Of a DNA stretch of 64,000 bases, positions 15,454 to 22,208 are shown one piece after another. The translations under genes were made by a program, and so were the position numbers. The notes under the pieces are model-generated. The model was not told where the DNA came from. It saw only the letters and a list, made by a program, of their open reading frames with translations, and did not search any database. How positions within the stretch are numbered: the stretch's first letter is position 1; each line of letters opens with the position of its first letter. This stretch comes from Novosphingobium sp. 28-62-57 (lineage in GTDB: Bacteria; Pseudomonadota; Alphaproteobacteria; Sphingomonadales; Sphingomonadaceae): positions 1 through 64,000 of the forward strand of contig NCGO01000005.1 in the NCBI GenBank assembly GCA_002256985.1, read 5' to 3'.

Positions 15454-16503
15454 ATGAGGAAGTCCGATTTACTGCGCGCACTGGCTTTGGGCAGTGCGTT
15501 TGTAGCCACACCGGCTTTGGCCGATCTGCCACAATTGCGATTGCAGGCTGGCGGGGTGGATATTCAGCTGACCGCCGGGGCCTCGGTGCAAGGGGCGGTT
15601 ATCGACGATGATGATACGGCCACCCCAACAACGGACGGCCAGTATGACCTTTTCGCGCGTCTGAATGCCGAATGGACATCGCCATCGGGCATCGTGGTCG
15701 GGGCCAACATTGAAGCCAACAACCGGGACCGTGAAACGGAATCGCTGGAAACGGGCGAAATCTACGGCTTTGTCGCGTCCGATTACGGGCGGCTTGAGGT
15801 GGGGCTGCAGGATGGCGCGGCCGATATGCTCGGCATGGCGGCACCGGTGATTGCGCTTGGCCAGATCCGTGGCGACTTTTCGCGCTATGCCGGGTCGATT
15901 GCGCTGCTGCGCACGCTCGATACGCAGGATTCGTTCAAGGTCCTGTACCTGTCGCCGCCGATCAAGGGCTTTCGGGCAGGCGCATCGTGGTCCCCCAAGT
16001 TCAGGCAAAACGCCGATGCGGCAAATCCGCGATCCCGCGTGATCGTGAAAGACGCAGTGGAGCTGGGCCTGCAATTCCAGCAGCCGGTGGGCGAATGGGT
16101 GCTGGGCGCCAGCGGTGGCTATGCCTTTGGCAATGCCGACCCGATCACCCAGCGCGCCGATCTGGCCAGCTGGAGCGTGGGCGCGCAGGCACGGCGCGGG
16201 CAGCTCAGGATTGGCGGGGCCTATGTGCGCCGGGGTGAAAGCAACCGGCTTGAGCGCGATTTCAACCAGTGGGAAGTGAACGGCGGCGTGGCCTGGGTGG
16301 AAGATAAATGGGGCGTTTCGGCCAGCAGCTCCTTCACCAAATCGAGTGAACGCAGCAACCGGCTGTTTGCGGTTGGCGGCTTCTATGCGCTCACCCCGAA
16401 TATCCAGATCCGCTCCGACCTGGTGCAGTTCCGCGAACGGCGCGTGGGCCGTGCCGCCGAAAATGGTGTGGTTGGCATTCTGGAACTGCAGCTTACGATC
16501 TGA
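15454..16503 (+). CDS. outer-membrane porin (Gram-negative porin family)
   Basis: A 349-residue protein with a signal peptide (MRKSDLLRALALGSAFVATPALA) and a beta-strand-rich mature part with typical general-porin segments (YGFVASDYGRLEVGLQDG, WSVGAQARRGQLRIGGAYVRR) and terminal barrel strand VGILELQLTI. It would form a trimeric diffusion channel. It is the last gene of the NTPase-hydrolase-porin set and is followed by a strong terminator. Combined with two cytoplasmic enzymes, it suggests uptake of a specific small ester or amide, but this is inference. Confidence 0.85.
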   Translation: MRKSDLLRALALGSAFVATPALADLPQLRLQAGGVDIQLTAGASVQGAVIDDDDTATPTTDGQYDLFARLNAEWTSPSGIVVGANIEANNRDRETESLETGEIYGFVASDYGRLEVGLQDGAADMLGMAAPVIALGQIRGDFSRYAGSIALLRTLDTQDSFKVLYLSPPIKGFRAGASWSPKFRQNADAANPRSRVIVKDAVELGLQFQQPVGEWVLGASGGYAFGNADPITQRADLASWSVGAQARRGQLRIGGAYVRRGESNRLERDFNQWEVNGGVAWVEDKWGVSASSSFTKSSERSNRLFAVGGFYALTPNIQIRSDLVQFRERRVGRAAENGVVGILELQLTI

Positions 16504-16537
16504 GCTGCCGCTGGGATCAGCGGGGGCGAAAACAGTT

Positions 16538-16570
16538 GGGGAGCAGGCCGGTGGCTTGCTCCCCTTTCTT
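16538..16570 (+). terminator. rho-independent terminator after porin gene
   Basis: GGGGAGCA (16538-16545), an 11-base loop, TGCTCCCC (16557-16564), then TTTCTT. Confidence 0.85.
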
Positions 16571-16628
16571 GTGCGGTTGGTTTTGACGGGATCGTGGAAG
16601 GGTGGGGGAGTGAAGTTCGAAAGAAGAA

Positions 16629-16817
16629 AAGGGTTTTCGCGCAGAGGCGCTGAGGAAGCAGAGACCGCATAGAGGTTGGGGCTACGGCGAAGCCGTTTCA
16701 CAAATCCCAACGCTGCGTTGTTCGCAAGGCAATCGGGATAGAGGGCCGTTCGGCCCTGCGCCTCATCTCAGCGGTCTCTGCTTCCTTTGCGCCTCTGCGC
16801 GAAACCCTTTCTCTTTT
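16629..16817 (-). repeat. dispersed hairpin repeat R1, copy 2 (reverse orientation)
   Basis: Ends AAAGGGTTTTCGCGCAGAGG and CCTTTGCGCCTCTGCGCGAA are inverted repeats that continue inward (GAAGCAGAGACCGC / GCGGTCTCTGCTTC). The core is in reverse. It lies in the convergent gap after the porin terminator, 59 bases downstream of it. Confidence 0.85.
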
Positions 16818-16856
16818 GAGCTTAAAGCGGGATGACGTTAAACTGACTCAGATCTC

Positions 16857-16920
16857 CGTTCGTGTCGAGCCCCTCGACATGCTCGGGGTAAACTTCGGGC
16901 AACGCCCGAAGTCGAGACAC
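16857..16920. repeat. palindromic repeat R2, copy 1
   Basis: Begins CCGTTCGTGTCGAGCCCCTC and ends CCCGAAGTCGAGACAC, with internal hairpins (CCCCTCGACATGCTCGGGG and CTTCGGGCAACGCCCGAAG). It is the near reverse complement of the second half of the R2 copy inside the hydratase gene at 60107-60209. It follows R1 copy 2 by 40 bases, so two mobile repeats share this gap. Confidence 0.8.
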
Positions 16921-16950
16921 TTTGCCGTTTGCGCAAGATCCAGAATCAAT

Positions 16951-17763
16951 TCACTGGCCCTTCAGCGCGGCCTTTTCGGCAGCGTCGGTCAGGGGATCGC
17001 CGGCGATCAGCTGATCGACCGCGGCAACCACCGCCGGGGCAGCATCACCGCCGGCGGTACGCATTTCGCCTGTGGGCTGCGAGCGCTGGCCAAAGGCTTC
17101 CAGCTGCCAATGCGCGCCTGCGCGGCAGGCCACGGCGTCGCTGGTCTGGCCTGCAGATTCGAGCGAGAACTGGCGGCATACGCGATCATCAGCGGTGCGG
17201 AAGGTCAGCGCGACGCTGGCCTTGCCAAGGCCATCCAATGCCTGCGCATCGCCGCTGCCCTTGGCCGACAGGAAGGTTTCGACCACGGGTGTCATCTGCA
17301 AACCATCGGCTGAGGCAAGCACCAGGGCGGGCGAAGTGCCGCCTTGCGGCCCATCTTGCAGAGCATTGCCCATGAACAGGCCCAGCGCCAGCGAAGCGGC
17401 CATTGCGCCATATTGGGCAAAGCCCCAGGCCATCGGCCGCTTTTTGCGGCTGGCTGCTGCAAAATCGATCACCTCTGCGGTGGCGACAGGGGCAGTGGCG
17501 ACTGGAGCAGCAATGGCAGGGTCGGCGATAGCCGTGAGGGGCACATCGGCCAGATGCTGCGGCACGGGTGCGGCAAGGATCGGTGCGAAGGCATCAATGA
17601 TGGCCTGATCGTGCGGGCTGACTTCAAGCTCGGCGAGCTGTTCGATGCGCGCGCAGACCGCAGGGTCGGCGTTGATCGCCGCCTCGATCAGGGCCATGTC
17701 GGCATCGGGCAAATCGGCGCGCAAGAAGGCGCGCAGCTGTTCGTCGGGGATCATCGCGGTCAT
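16951..17763 (-). CDS. membrane-anchored anti-sigma factor
   Basis: A 270-residue protein. Residues 1-70 are a helical cytoplasmic domain (IPDEQLRAFLRADLPDADMALIEAAI), followed by an Ala/Pro-rich linker, basic RKKRP, one membrane helix at about 111-131, and a periplasmic domain of about 135 residues with two Cys. It starts within the sigma gene's stop (4-base ATGA overlap), the standard arrangement for a cognate anti-sigma factor that holds an ECF sigma at the membrane until a periplasmic signal releases it. It lacks the HxxxCxxC zinc motif of ZAS-type anti-sigma factors. The periplasmic Cys pair could sense redox state (inference). Confidence 0.82.
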   Translation of the reverse strand: MTAMIPDEQLRAFLRADLPDADMALIEAAINADPAVCARIEQLAELEVSPHDQAIIDAFAPILAAPVPQHLADVPLTAIADPAIAAPVATAPVATAEVIDFAAASRKKRPMAWGFAQYGAMAASLALGLFMGNALQDGPQGGTSPALVLASADGLQMTPVVETFLSAKGSGDAQALDGLGKASVALTFRTADDRVCRQFSLESAGQTSDAVACRAGAHWQLEAFGQRSQPTGEMRTAGGDAAPAVVAAVDQLIAGDPLTDAAEKAALKGQ

Positions 17764-18266
17764 GCTGCAGCTCCCTGCGGACCGAGCAGTGCTGCCAAGG
17801 CAGCCTTGGCCCGGGAAAGACGGCTCATCACCGTGCCGATGGGAATATCAAGCATCTCAGACGCTTCGCGGTAGGAATAGCCTTCGAGGAGCACGATGCC
17901 AACGACGAGCCGCTGCTCTTCAGGCAATTGATCGACTGCGGCGCGGACCGCGCGCTGGGTTGAGCGGCGCTCAACCTCGGCTTGCCCATCGTCACCGGCA
18001 ATATCGAGCATCTCGGTAATGTCGTCATGCTGGGTGCGATTGCGCGCCAGCCTGCGATCATCGATCCAGGCGTTGCGGGCGATGGCGAAAACCCAGCTGT
18101 CGAGCCGGGTGCCATTCTGCCATTGGTCTACGTTGCGCATGGCCTTCTCCAGAGTTGCCTGCACCACATCATCGGCGTCAGACATGTTACCCGTAAGCAC
18201 TCTGGCGAACCGCCTCAGGCGGGGGATCAGCTCGATAAGCTGATGCCGCAAGGTTTCGTCGGTCAT
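17760..18266 (-). CDS. ECF family RNA polymerase sigma factor
   Basis: This 168-residue protein contains region 2 (DADDVVQATLEKAMRNVDQW followed by RLDSWVFAIARNAWIDDRR) and region 4 (LPEEQRLVVGIVLLEGYSYR followed by EASEMLDIPIGTVMSRLSRA), the two domains that define ECF sigma factors. It is coupled to the membrane anti-sigma gene. A promoter of the form GGAATA-N16-CGTT lies 25 bases before its start, and the same motif precedes four other genes in 12.2-18.4 kb, so I predict autoregulation and a local regulon. The promoter and partner differ from the general-stress EcfG system, which has a NepR anti-sigma and GGAAC promoters. Confidence 0.92.
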   Translation of the reverse strand: MTDETLRHQLIELIPRLRRFARVLTGNMSDADDVVQATLEKAMRNVDQWQNGTRLDSWVFAIARNAWIDDRRLARNRTQHDDITEMLDIAGDDGQAEVERRSTQRAVRAAVDQLPEEQRLVVGIVLLEGYSYREASEMLDIPIGTVMSRLSRAKAALAALLGPQGAAA

Positions 18267-18287
18267 CGGCGATGCTTACCTGCGGAG

Positions 18288-18313
18288 AACGGTTCATCAA
18301 TCTGAAATATTCC
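18288..18313 (-). promoter_or_regulatory. ECF-sigma-type promoter for the sigma/anti-sigma operon
   Basis: Minus strand GGGGAATA (GGAATA at 18313-18308), 16 bases, CGTT (18291-18288). It is divergent from the equivalent site for the protease gene at 18352-18377. Confidence 0.65.
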
Positions 18314-18351
18314 CCTCAGCATGAAAAAGTATCCTTCAATTTCGGAATTGG

Positions 18352-18377
18352 GGAATAACCTGCGTGTACGATCCGTC
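18352..18377 (+). promoter_or_regulatory. ECF-sigma-type promoter for the Asp-rich protease gene
   Basis: GGGGAATA (GGAATA at 18352-18357), 16 bases, CGTC (18374-18377), 37 bases before ATG 18414. Its position argues for the 18414 start rather than in-frame starts at or before 18321. Confidence 0.65.
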
Positions 18378-18413
18378 TTACGTTCGATTCCCGTAGCACG
18401 AAAAGCAACCAAA

Positions 18414-20180
18414 ATGCGTCTGATCCGATCTTTAGCTCCGGCGTTACTTGCCTGCACAGGCGTTGTCATAGCGCCTTTTGCAGGCCTGATCGCCTATGCA
18501 CAACCCGTGGTTGATGATGACGATGCCGATGATGCCGTCGATGATGACGACGATGTGCCCGATCCGGACGATGTATCGGGCCCTGCGCCCGACGTCGATG
18601 ATGGCGCCGACGACACTTTGGACAGTCCCGACGACGATGCCGGTGGTACGGATGATACCGCCCCAGGTTCAGATGATGCTGGCGCTGATGATGCCGGAGT
18701 TGGCGATGACGGAGCTGGCGATGATGCTGGTGGGTCGGACGATGCTGCGGCGGGGGCCGGCGATGATGCCGAAGATTCCGACGATGCGGATGATGCAGCA
18801 GGCGGCACGGCAGGCGCGAATAACGACGATGACGACGATGATGATGCCGCAGGCACTGCCGACGATGACGATGATGACGACGCAGCAGGCGGCACGGCGG
18901 GTTCGACCAACGACGACGACGATGATGATGATGACGACGCAAACGGTGACGATGACGACGACGATGGCCCGATGCGGCCTGCGGCCGGTGCGGATGACGA
19001 TGATGACGACGACGACGCCACTGATGAGCGCTTGAGCTATGATCTGGATGACGACGACGATGATGACGATGAGGGGCAAGTCCAGTTCATCGGGGCGGGC
19101 GAAGAGCCCGAGCGGCAGCGTGCGGCGCTGGATCGGGAGCAGGGCATTGGCACGGACCGGGAAGGTTTCCGCTATCGGCGGCACGAGTTTGTGGCGGCGG
19201 ACCTTGATGCCAAGGAACAGGCGGCACTGCGCACCAAAGGCTTTACCATCCTGCAATCCGAGCGGCTTGTGGGCACCGGTGGCACCATTCATCTGATCAA
19301 GGGGCCTGCGCGGCTATCGGACGCCGATGCCTTGAGCGCGATCGACGATCTGACCGATCCATCAAGCCTGAGCTTCAATCACCTGTTCGATTCCTCGTCT
19401 GGCGAGGTGCAAAAGGTAAAAGGCAAGGCTGTGCCCGCTCGCCCGGCCTGCGGGTGCCAGATCGGCATGATCGATACTGGCGTTGCCGCCAAGCTGCCGC
19501 TGTTCCGCCATGTGACGGTGGAGCAGCGCGCCTTCAACGGCACAGTGCCAGCGCCGGGCAACCATGGCACAGCGGTGGCCCACCGCTTTGCCGGAACCAC
19601 GCCGCTAAAGGGCCGACCCACACGCATCGTGGCGGCGGACATCTTTTCGGGCCCGCGTGCCAGCGCCGGATCGACCTTTGCGCTGGTCAAGGCGCTGGAC
19701 TGGATGGCCTCTCGCAATGTGGCGGTGATCAATGTCAGTCTGGCCGGGCCGCGCAATGCGGTGGTGGCATCCACGGTGGAACGGTTGGTCAAGAAGGGCC
19801 ACGCGATTGTGGCGGCAGCTGGCAATGATGGCCCGGCAGCGCCCCCGGTCTTTCCGGGCGCTTATACCGGTGTGATTGCCGTGACCGCCGTGGATACGAC
19901 GCAGAAGGTCTATCGCTATGCCAACCGGGGCAAATACGTGGACTTTTCAGCCGTGGGCGTGCGCGTGGAAACGATCAGCCCAAAAGGCGAAGTTACCGCG
20001 GCGACCGGCACATCCTTTGCAGCGCCGGTTGTGGCCACCCGCCTTGCGCGCGAATTGACTCGCCCTGATCCGGCAGCCGTCGCCCGCACGGTCACGCGGC
20101 TGGAAAAGGAAGCGCGCGATCTGGGCGAACCGGGCCGGGACACGGTGTTTGGCCATGGTCTGGTTGAGGAGCCACGCTGA
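18414..20180 (+). CDS. exported subtilisin-like serine protease (S8) with long Asp-rich N-terminal region
   Basis: A 588-residue protein. Residues 1-30 look like a signal peptide (MRLIRSLAPALLACTGVVIA). Residues about 34-232 are nearly half Asp, in runs of 5-9 broken by Gly, Ala, Thr and Ser. Residues about 235-345 form a linker or propeptide-like domain. The S8 catalytic domain then has Asp354 (MIDTG), His384 (NHGTAVA) and Ser534 (GTSFAAP), all intact. GAT and GAC alternate irregularly in the Asp tract, so it is not a simple slipped triplet repeat. It is exported to periplasm or surface. The next gene starts inside its stop (TGATG), so a Lys-rich secreted partner is co-translated. An ECF-type promoter precedes it. 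Confidence 0.85.
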   Translation: MRLIRSLAPALLACTGVVIAPFAGLIAYAQPVVDDDDADDAVDDDDDVPDPDDVSGPAPDVDDGADDTLDSPDDDAGGTDDTAPGSDDAGADDAGVGDDGAGDDAGGSDDAAAGAGDDAEDSDDADDAAGGTAGANNDDDDDDDAAGTADDDDDDDAAGGTAGSTNDDDDDDDDDANGDDDDDDGPMRPAAGADDDDDDDDATDERLSYDLDDDDDDDDEGQVQFIGAGEEPERQRAALDREQGIGTDREGFRYRRHEFVAADLDAKEQAALRTKGFTILQSERLVGTGGTIHLIKGPARLSDADALSAIDDLTDPSSLSFNHLFDSSSGEVQKVKGKAVPARPACGCQIGMIDTGVAAKLPLFRHVTVEQRAFNGTVPAPGNHGTAVAHRFAGTTPLKGRPTRIVAADIFSGPRASAGSTFALVKALDWMASRNVAVINVSLAGPRNAVVASTVERLVKKGHAIVAAAGNDGPAAPPVFPGAYTGVIAVTAVDTTQKVYRYANRGKYVDFSAVGVRVETISPKGEVTAATGTSFAAPVVATRLARELTRPDPAAVARTVTRLEKEARDLGEPGRDTVFGHGLVEEPR

Positions 20181-21178
20181 TGGCAACGATCCTGCTGGTC
20201 CTGGCGGCGTTGAGCATGACAGCCGCGACGTCGGCCACCTCCACGGTCAAGACGAAGGCGAAGACTGTGGCTGCGCCCAAAACTGTGACCACAGCAAAGC
20301 CTGCGGCTACAGCAAAGCCTGCGGCTACGCCTAAGCCTGCGGCCACAGCGAAGTCTGTAACTCCGGTAAAGTCTGCGGTTCCGGCAAAGTCTGAGGTAAC
20401 GCTCAAAGCTGCGCCCGTGCCCAAAACGGCCACCGCATCCAAGCCTGCGACCACGGCAAAACCTGTCGTCATTCCGAAGCCTACTGTCACGCCCAAGCCT
20501 GCAGTCGCAGCCAAGACCATGGTTGCGACCAAGACGATGCCCGCGCCCAAGACTTTGGCCACGACCGCGTCTATCCCGCTGCCGCGTTACCGGGTGAACG
20601 ATGCGTTTGTGTTTTCTGATGGGCGGGTGGAGCGCGTTGTCAAAGTTTCGCGCGATGAGATCACCTGGGCAGGGCTGACCGGATCGCCCTATGTCCGCAG
20701 CCGCAACTTCGTTTTGCCGGTGTCGAACTGGTCGGTCGGGCGGGGATTGGGGCGGCGGCAGTTCTTTGGATCGGCGCAAGACCTCTGGCCCGTGGCAAAG
20801 CCGCGTTCTGTGCGGTTCCGGGTGGTGGCTGAAACCAAGGCAAAGGCGACATCGCCATGGCAGCGCGAAGTATCGATGTGGACCTGCCAGTCGCTGAAGC
20901 CACGGGTGGTGCGCATCGCCTTGGGCACCTACAACACCATTCCGTTCACCTGCGACCGCTATTCTGCCACCAACATGCGCCCGATCGAGCGGCTGGAGTG
21001 GGACTATGCGCCCGAGCTTGGCCATTACGTGCGGCGATCTGCGATCCAGTACCTGCGCGGCACGCGTCGCACGGTTGATCTGGTGGCAACGCTATCTGGC
21101 CCAGCGGCCAGCAAGCGGCGGCTTCAGGCCCTGTCGCGCAGTGCCCGGCGGGGTGAGCTGCCAATGCGATGGGAGTGA
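20180..21178 (+). CDS. secreted Lys/Pro/Ala-rich repeat protein with globular C-terminal domain, unknown function
   Basis: This 332-residue protein has a signal peptide (MATILLVLAALSMTAATSA). It continues with a low-complexity basic region at about 22-133 built of [AT]KPAA[TP]-like units, with about 19 Lys and a single acidic residue. A domain of about 195 residues follows (starting PRYRVNDAFVFSDGRVERVV) with a Cys pair (TWTCQS-like and FTCDRY). No family is recognised. It overlaps the stop of the Asp-rich protease gene by one base, so the two are translationally coupled. The strongly basic arm beside a strongly acidic partner suggests an electrostatic complex outside the cytoplasm; this is inference. 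The C-terminal domain may be a cell-wall or protein-binding module. Confidence 0.7.
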   Translation: MATILLVLAALSMTAATSATSTVKTKAKTVAAPKTVTTAKPAATAKPAATPKPAATAKSVTPVKSAVPAKSEVTLKAAPVPKTATASKPATTAKPVVIPKPTVTPKPAVAAKTMVATKTMPAPKTLATTASIPLPRYRVNDAFVFSDGRVERVVKVSRDEITWAGLTGSPYVRSRNFVLPVSNWSVGRGLGRRQFFGSAQDLWPVAKPRSVRFRVVAETKAKATSPWQREVSMWTCQSLKPRVVRIALGTYNTIPFTCDRYSATNMRPIERLEWDYAPELGHYVRRSAIQYLRGTRRTVDLVATLSGPAASKRRLQALSRSARRGELPMRWE

Positions 21179-21180
21179 TA

Positions 21181-21206
21181 GCAGGCGCACATCAGGTAGA
21201 GCCTGC
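21181..21206. terminator. weak hairpin at convergent gene ends
   Basis: GCAGGC (21181-21186) pairs with GCCTGC (21201-21206) just after the Lys-rich gene stop and over the LysR gene's last codons. No T-tract, so only a possible bidirectional attenuator. Confidence 0.3.
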
Positions 21207-22091
21207 GATGTCCCGGATGCGTTGACGCAGCCATAACAGGCCTTCGTCGTTCGAACGCGCACTGTGCCACTGCATCATTTCGCGCATCATGGGCAGCGGG
21301 AATGGGGGCTCTGCGATCACCAGATCAAGCGTGGGCGCCATGATCTGGGCCAGACGTTCGTGCATGACGGTGAGCCGGTTGGTGCCGCGCACCATCCACG
21401 GGGCCTGAATGAAGGATGGGGCGACTATCTCGATCCGGCGTTCTGGGAGCATTTTCAGCAGGATTGCTTCGATAAAGATTTCCCGGTTGGAAATCTGCAC
21501 CACCACATGGCCGCATTCGAGAAAGGATTCGCGGGTGATGGGGGCCTGCATCACCGGGTTTCCGGCCCAGCCCGCCACGACATGGCGTTCTTCGAACAGC
21601 ATTTCACTGGGATGCTCATTGGTCACAAAATCTTCGGGCGTCAGCAACAGGTCGATATCGTCCGCTTCAAGCCGTGTCGGGCTTTGTGCATTGGGGAAGG
21701 TGAAATCCAGCCGGATGCTGGGGGCTTCTACCTGCAATTGCTCGAGCAATCTGCCCATCAGCACCTTGATCAGATAGTCCGACGTACAAATCCGGAAACG
21801 CCGCTTTGAATGGGCAGGATCGAAGCGGGTGCTGCCCGTGATCAGGCTTTTCAGACGCACCAGCGATGCGCTGACCTCCGGTGCCAGATTCAGCGCGTGC
21901 TGGGTGGGGATCATCTTCTTGCCGTGCAGCACCAGAATATCGTCCTGGAAACTCTCGCGCAGGCGTTTGAGCGATGCGCTCATCGCCGATTGGGTGACGT
22001 TGAGCCGCTGGGCTGCCCGCGTCACGCTGCGCTCTTCGAGCAAAATCTCGAAGGCTACCAACAGATTAAGGTCGAAGTTTTCCATCCGCAT
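21192..22091 (-). CDS. LysR family transcriptional regulator
   Basis: A 299-residue LysR protein with a winged helix-turn-helix at residues about 5-62 (NLLVAFEILLEERSVTRAAQ and RLNVTQSAMSASLKRLRESF) and an effector-binding domain starting near 95 (FRICTSDYLIKVLMG). It resembles the NodD/SyrM side of the family. It is divergent from a TonB receptor gene with 117 bases between starts, and probably activates that receptor and the metallo-hydrolase after it. The effector is unknown. Confidence 0.9.
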   Translation of the reverse strand: MRMENFDLNLLVAFEILLEERSVTRAAQRLNVTQSAMSASLKRLRESFQDDILVLHGKKMIPTQHALNLAPEVSASLVRLKSLITGSTRFDPAHSKRRFRICTSDYLIKVLMGRLLEQLQVEAPSIRLDFTFPNAQSPTRLEADDIDLLLTPEDFVTNEHPSEMLFEERHVVAGWAGNPVMQAPITRESFLECGHVVVQISNREIFIEAILLKMLPERRIEIVAPSFIQAPWMVRGTNRLTVMHERLAQIMAPTLDLVIAEPPFPLPMMREMMQWHSARSNDEGLLWLRQRIRDIAGST

Positions 22092-22208
22092 TTATCATCA
22101 TTAGCATTTGTGGTCTTTGACAAAAACTAAAAATTGGACTGATTGAAATTTCATTGCGAGACACCCCCACCACAGGCCGGAGGACACGGCCGACGAGGAG
22201 GATCAGCA

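Noticed and set aside
17760-18266. Sigma gene as the general-stress EcfG sigma
   Set aside because: It is paired with a membrane anti-sigma, not NepR/PhyR, and its own promoter is GGAATA, not GGAAC.
18374-18400. T-loop-like GTTCGATTC suggesting a tRNA
   Set aside because: No paired acceptor, D or anticodon arms around it, and the region is a promoter for the protease gene.
18466-19292. Long antisense frames rich in His/Arg or Ser opposite the Asp-rich segment
   Set aside because: They are the complement of GAT/GAC codon runs; no start site or domain supports them.
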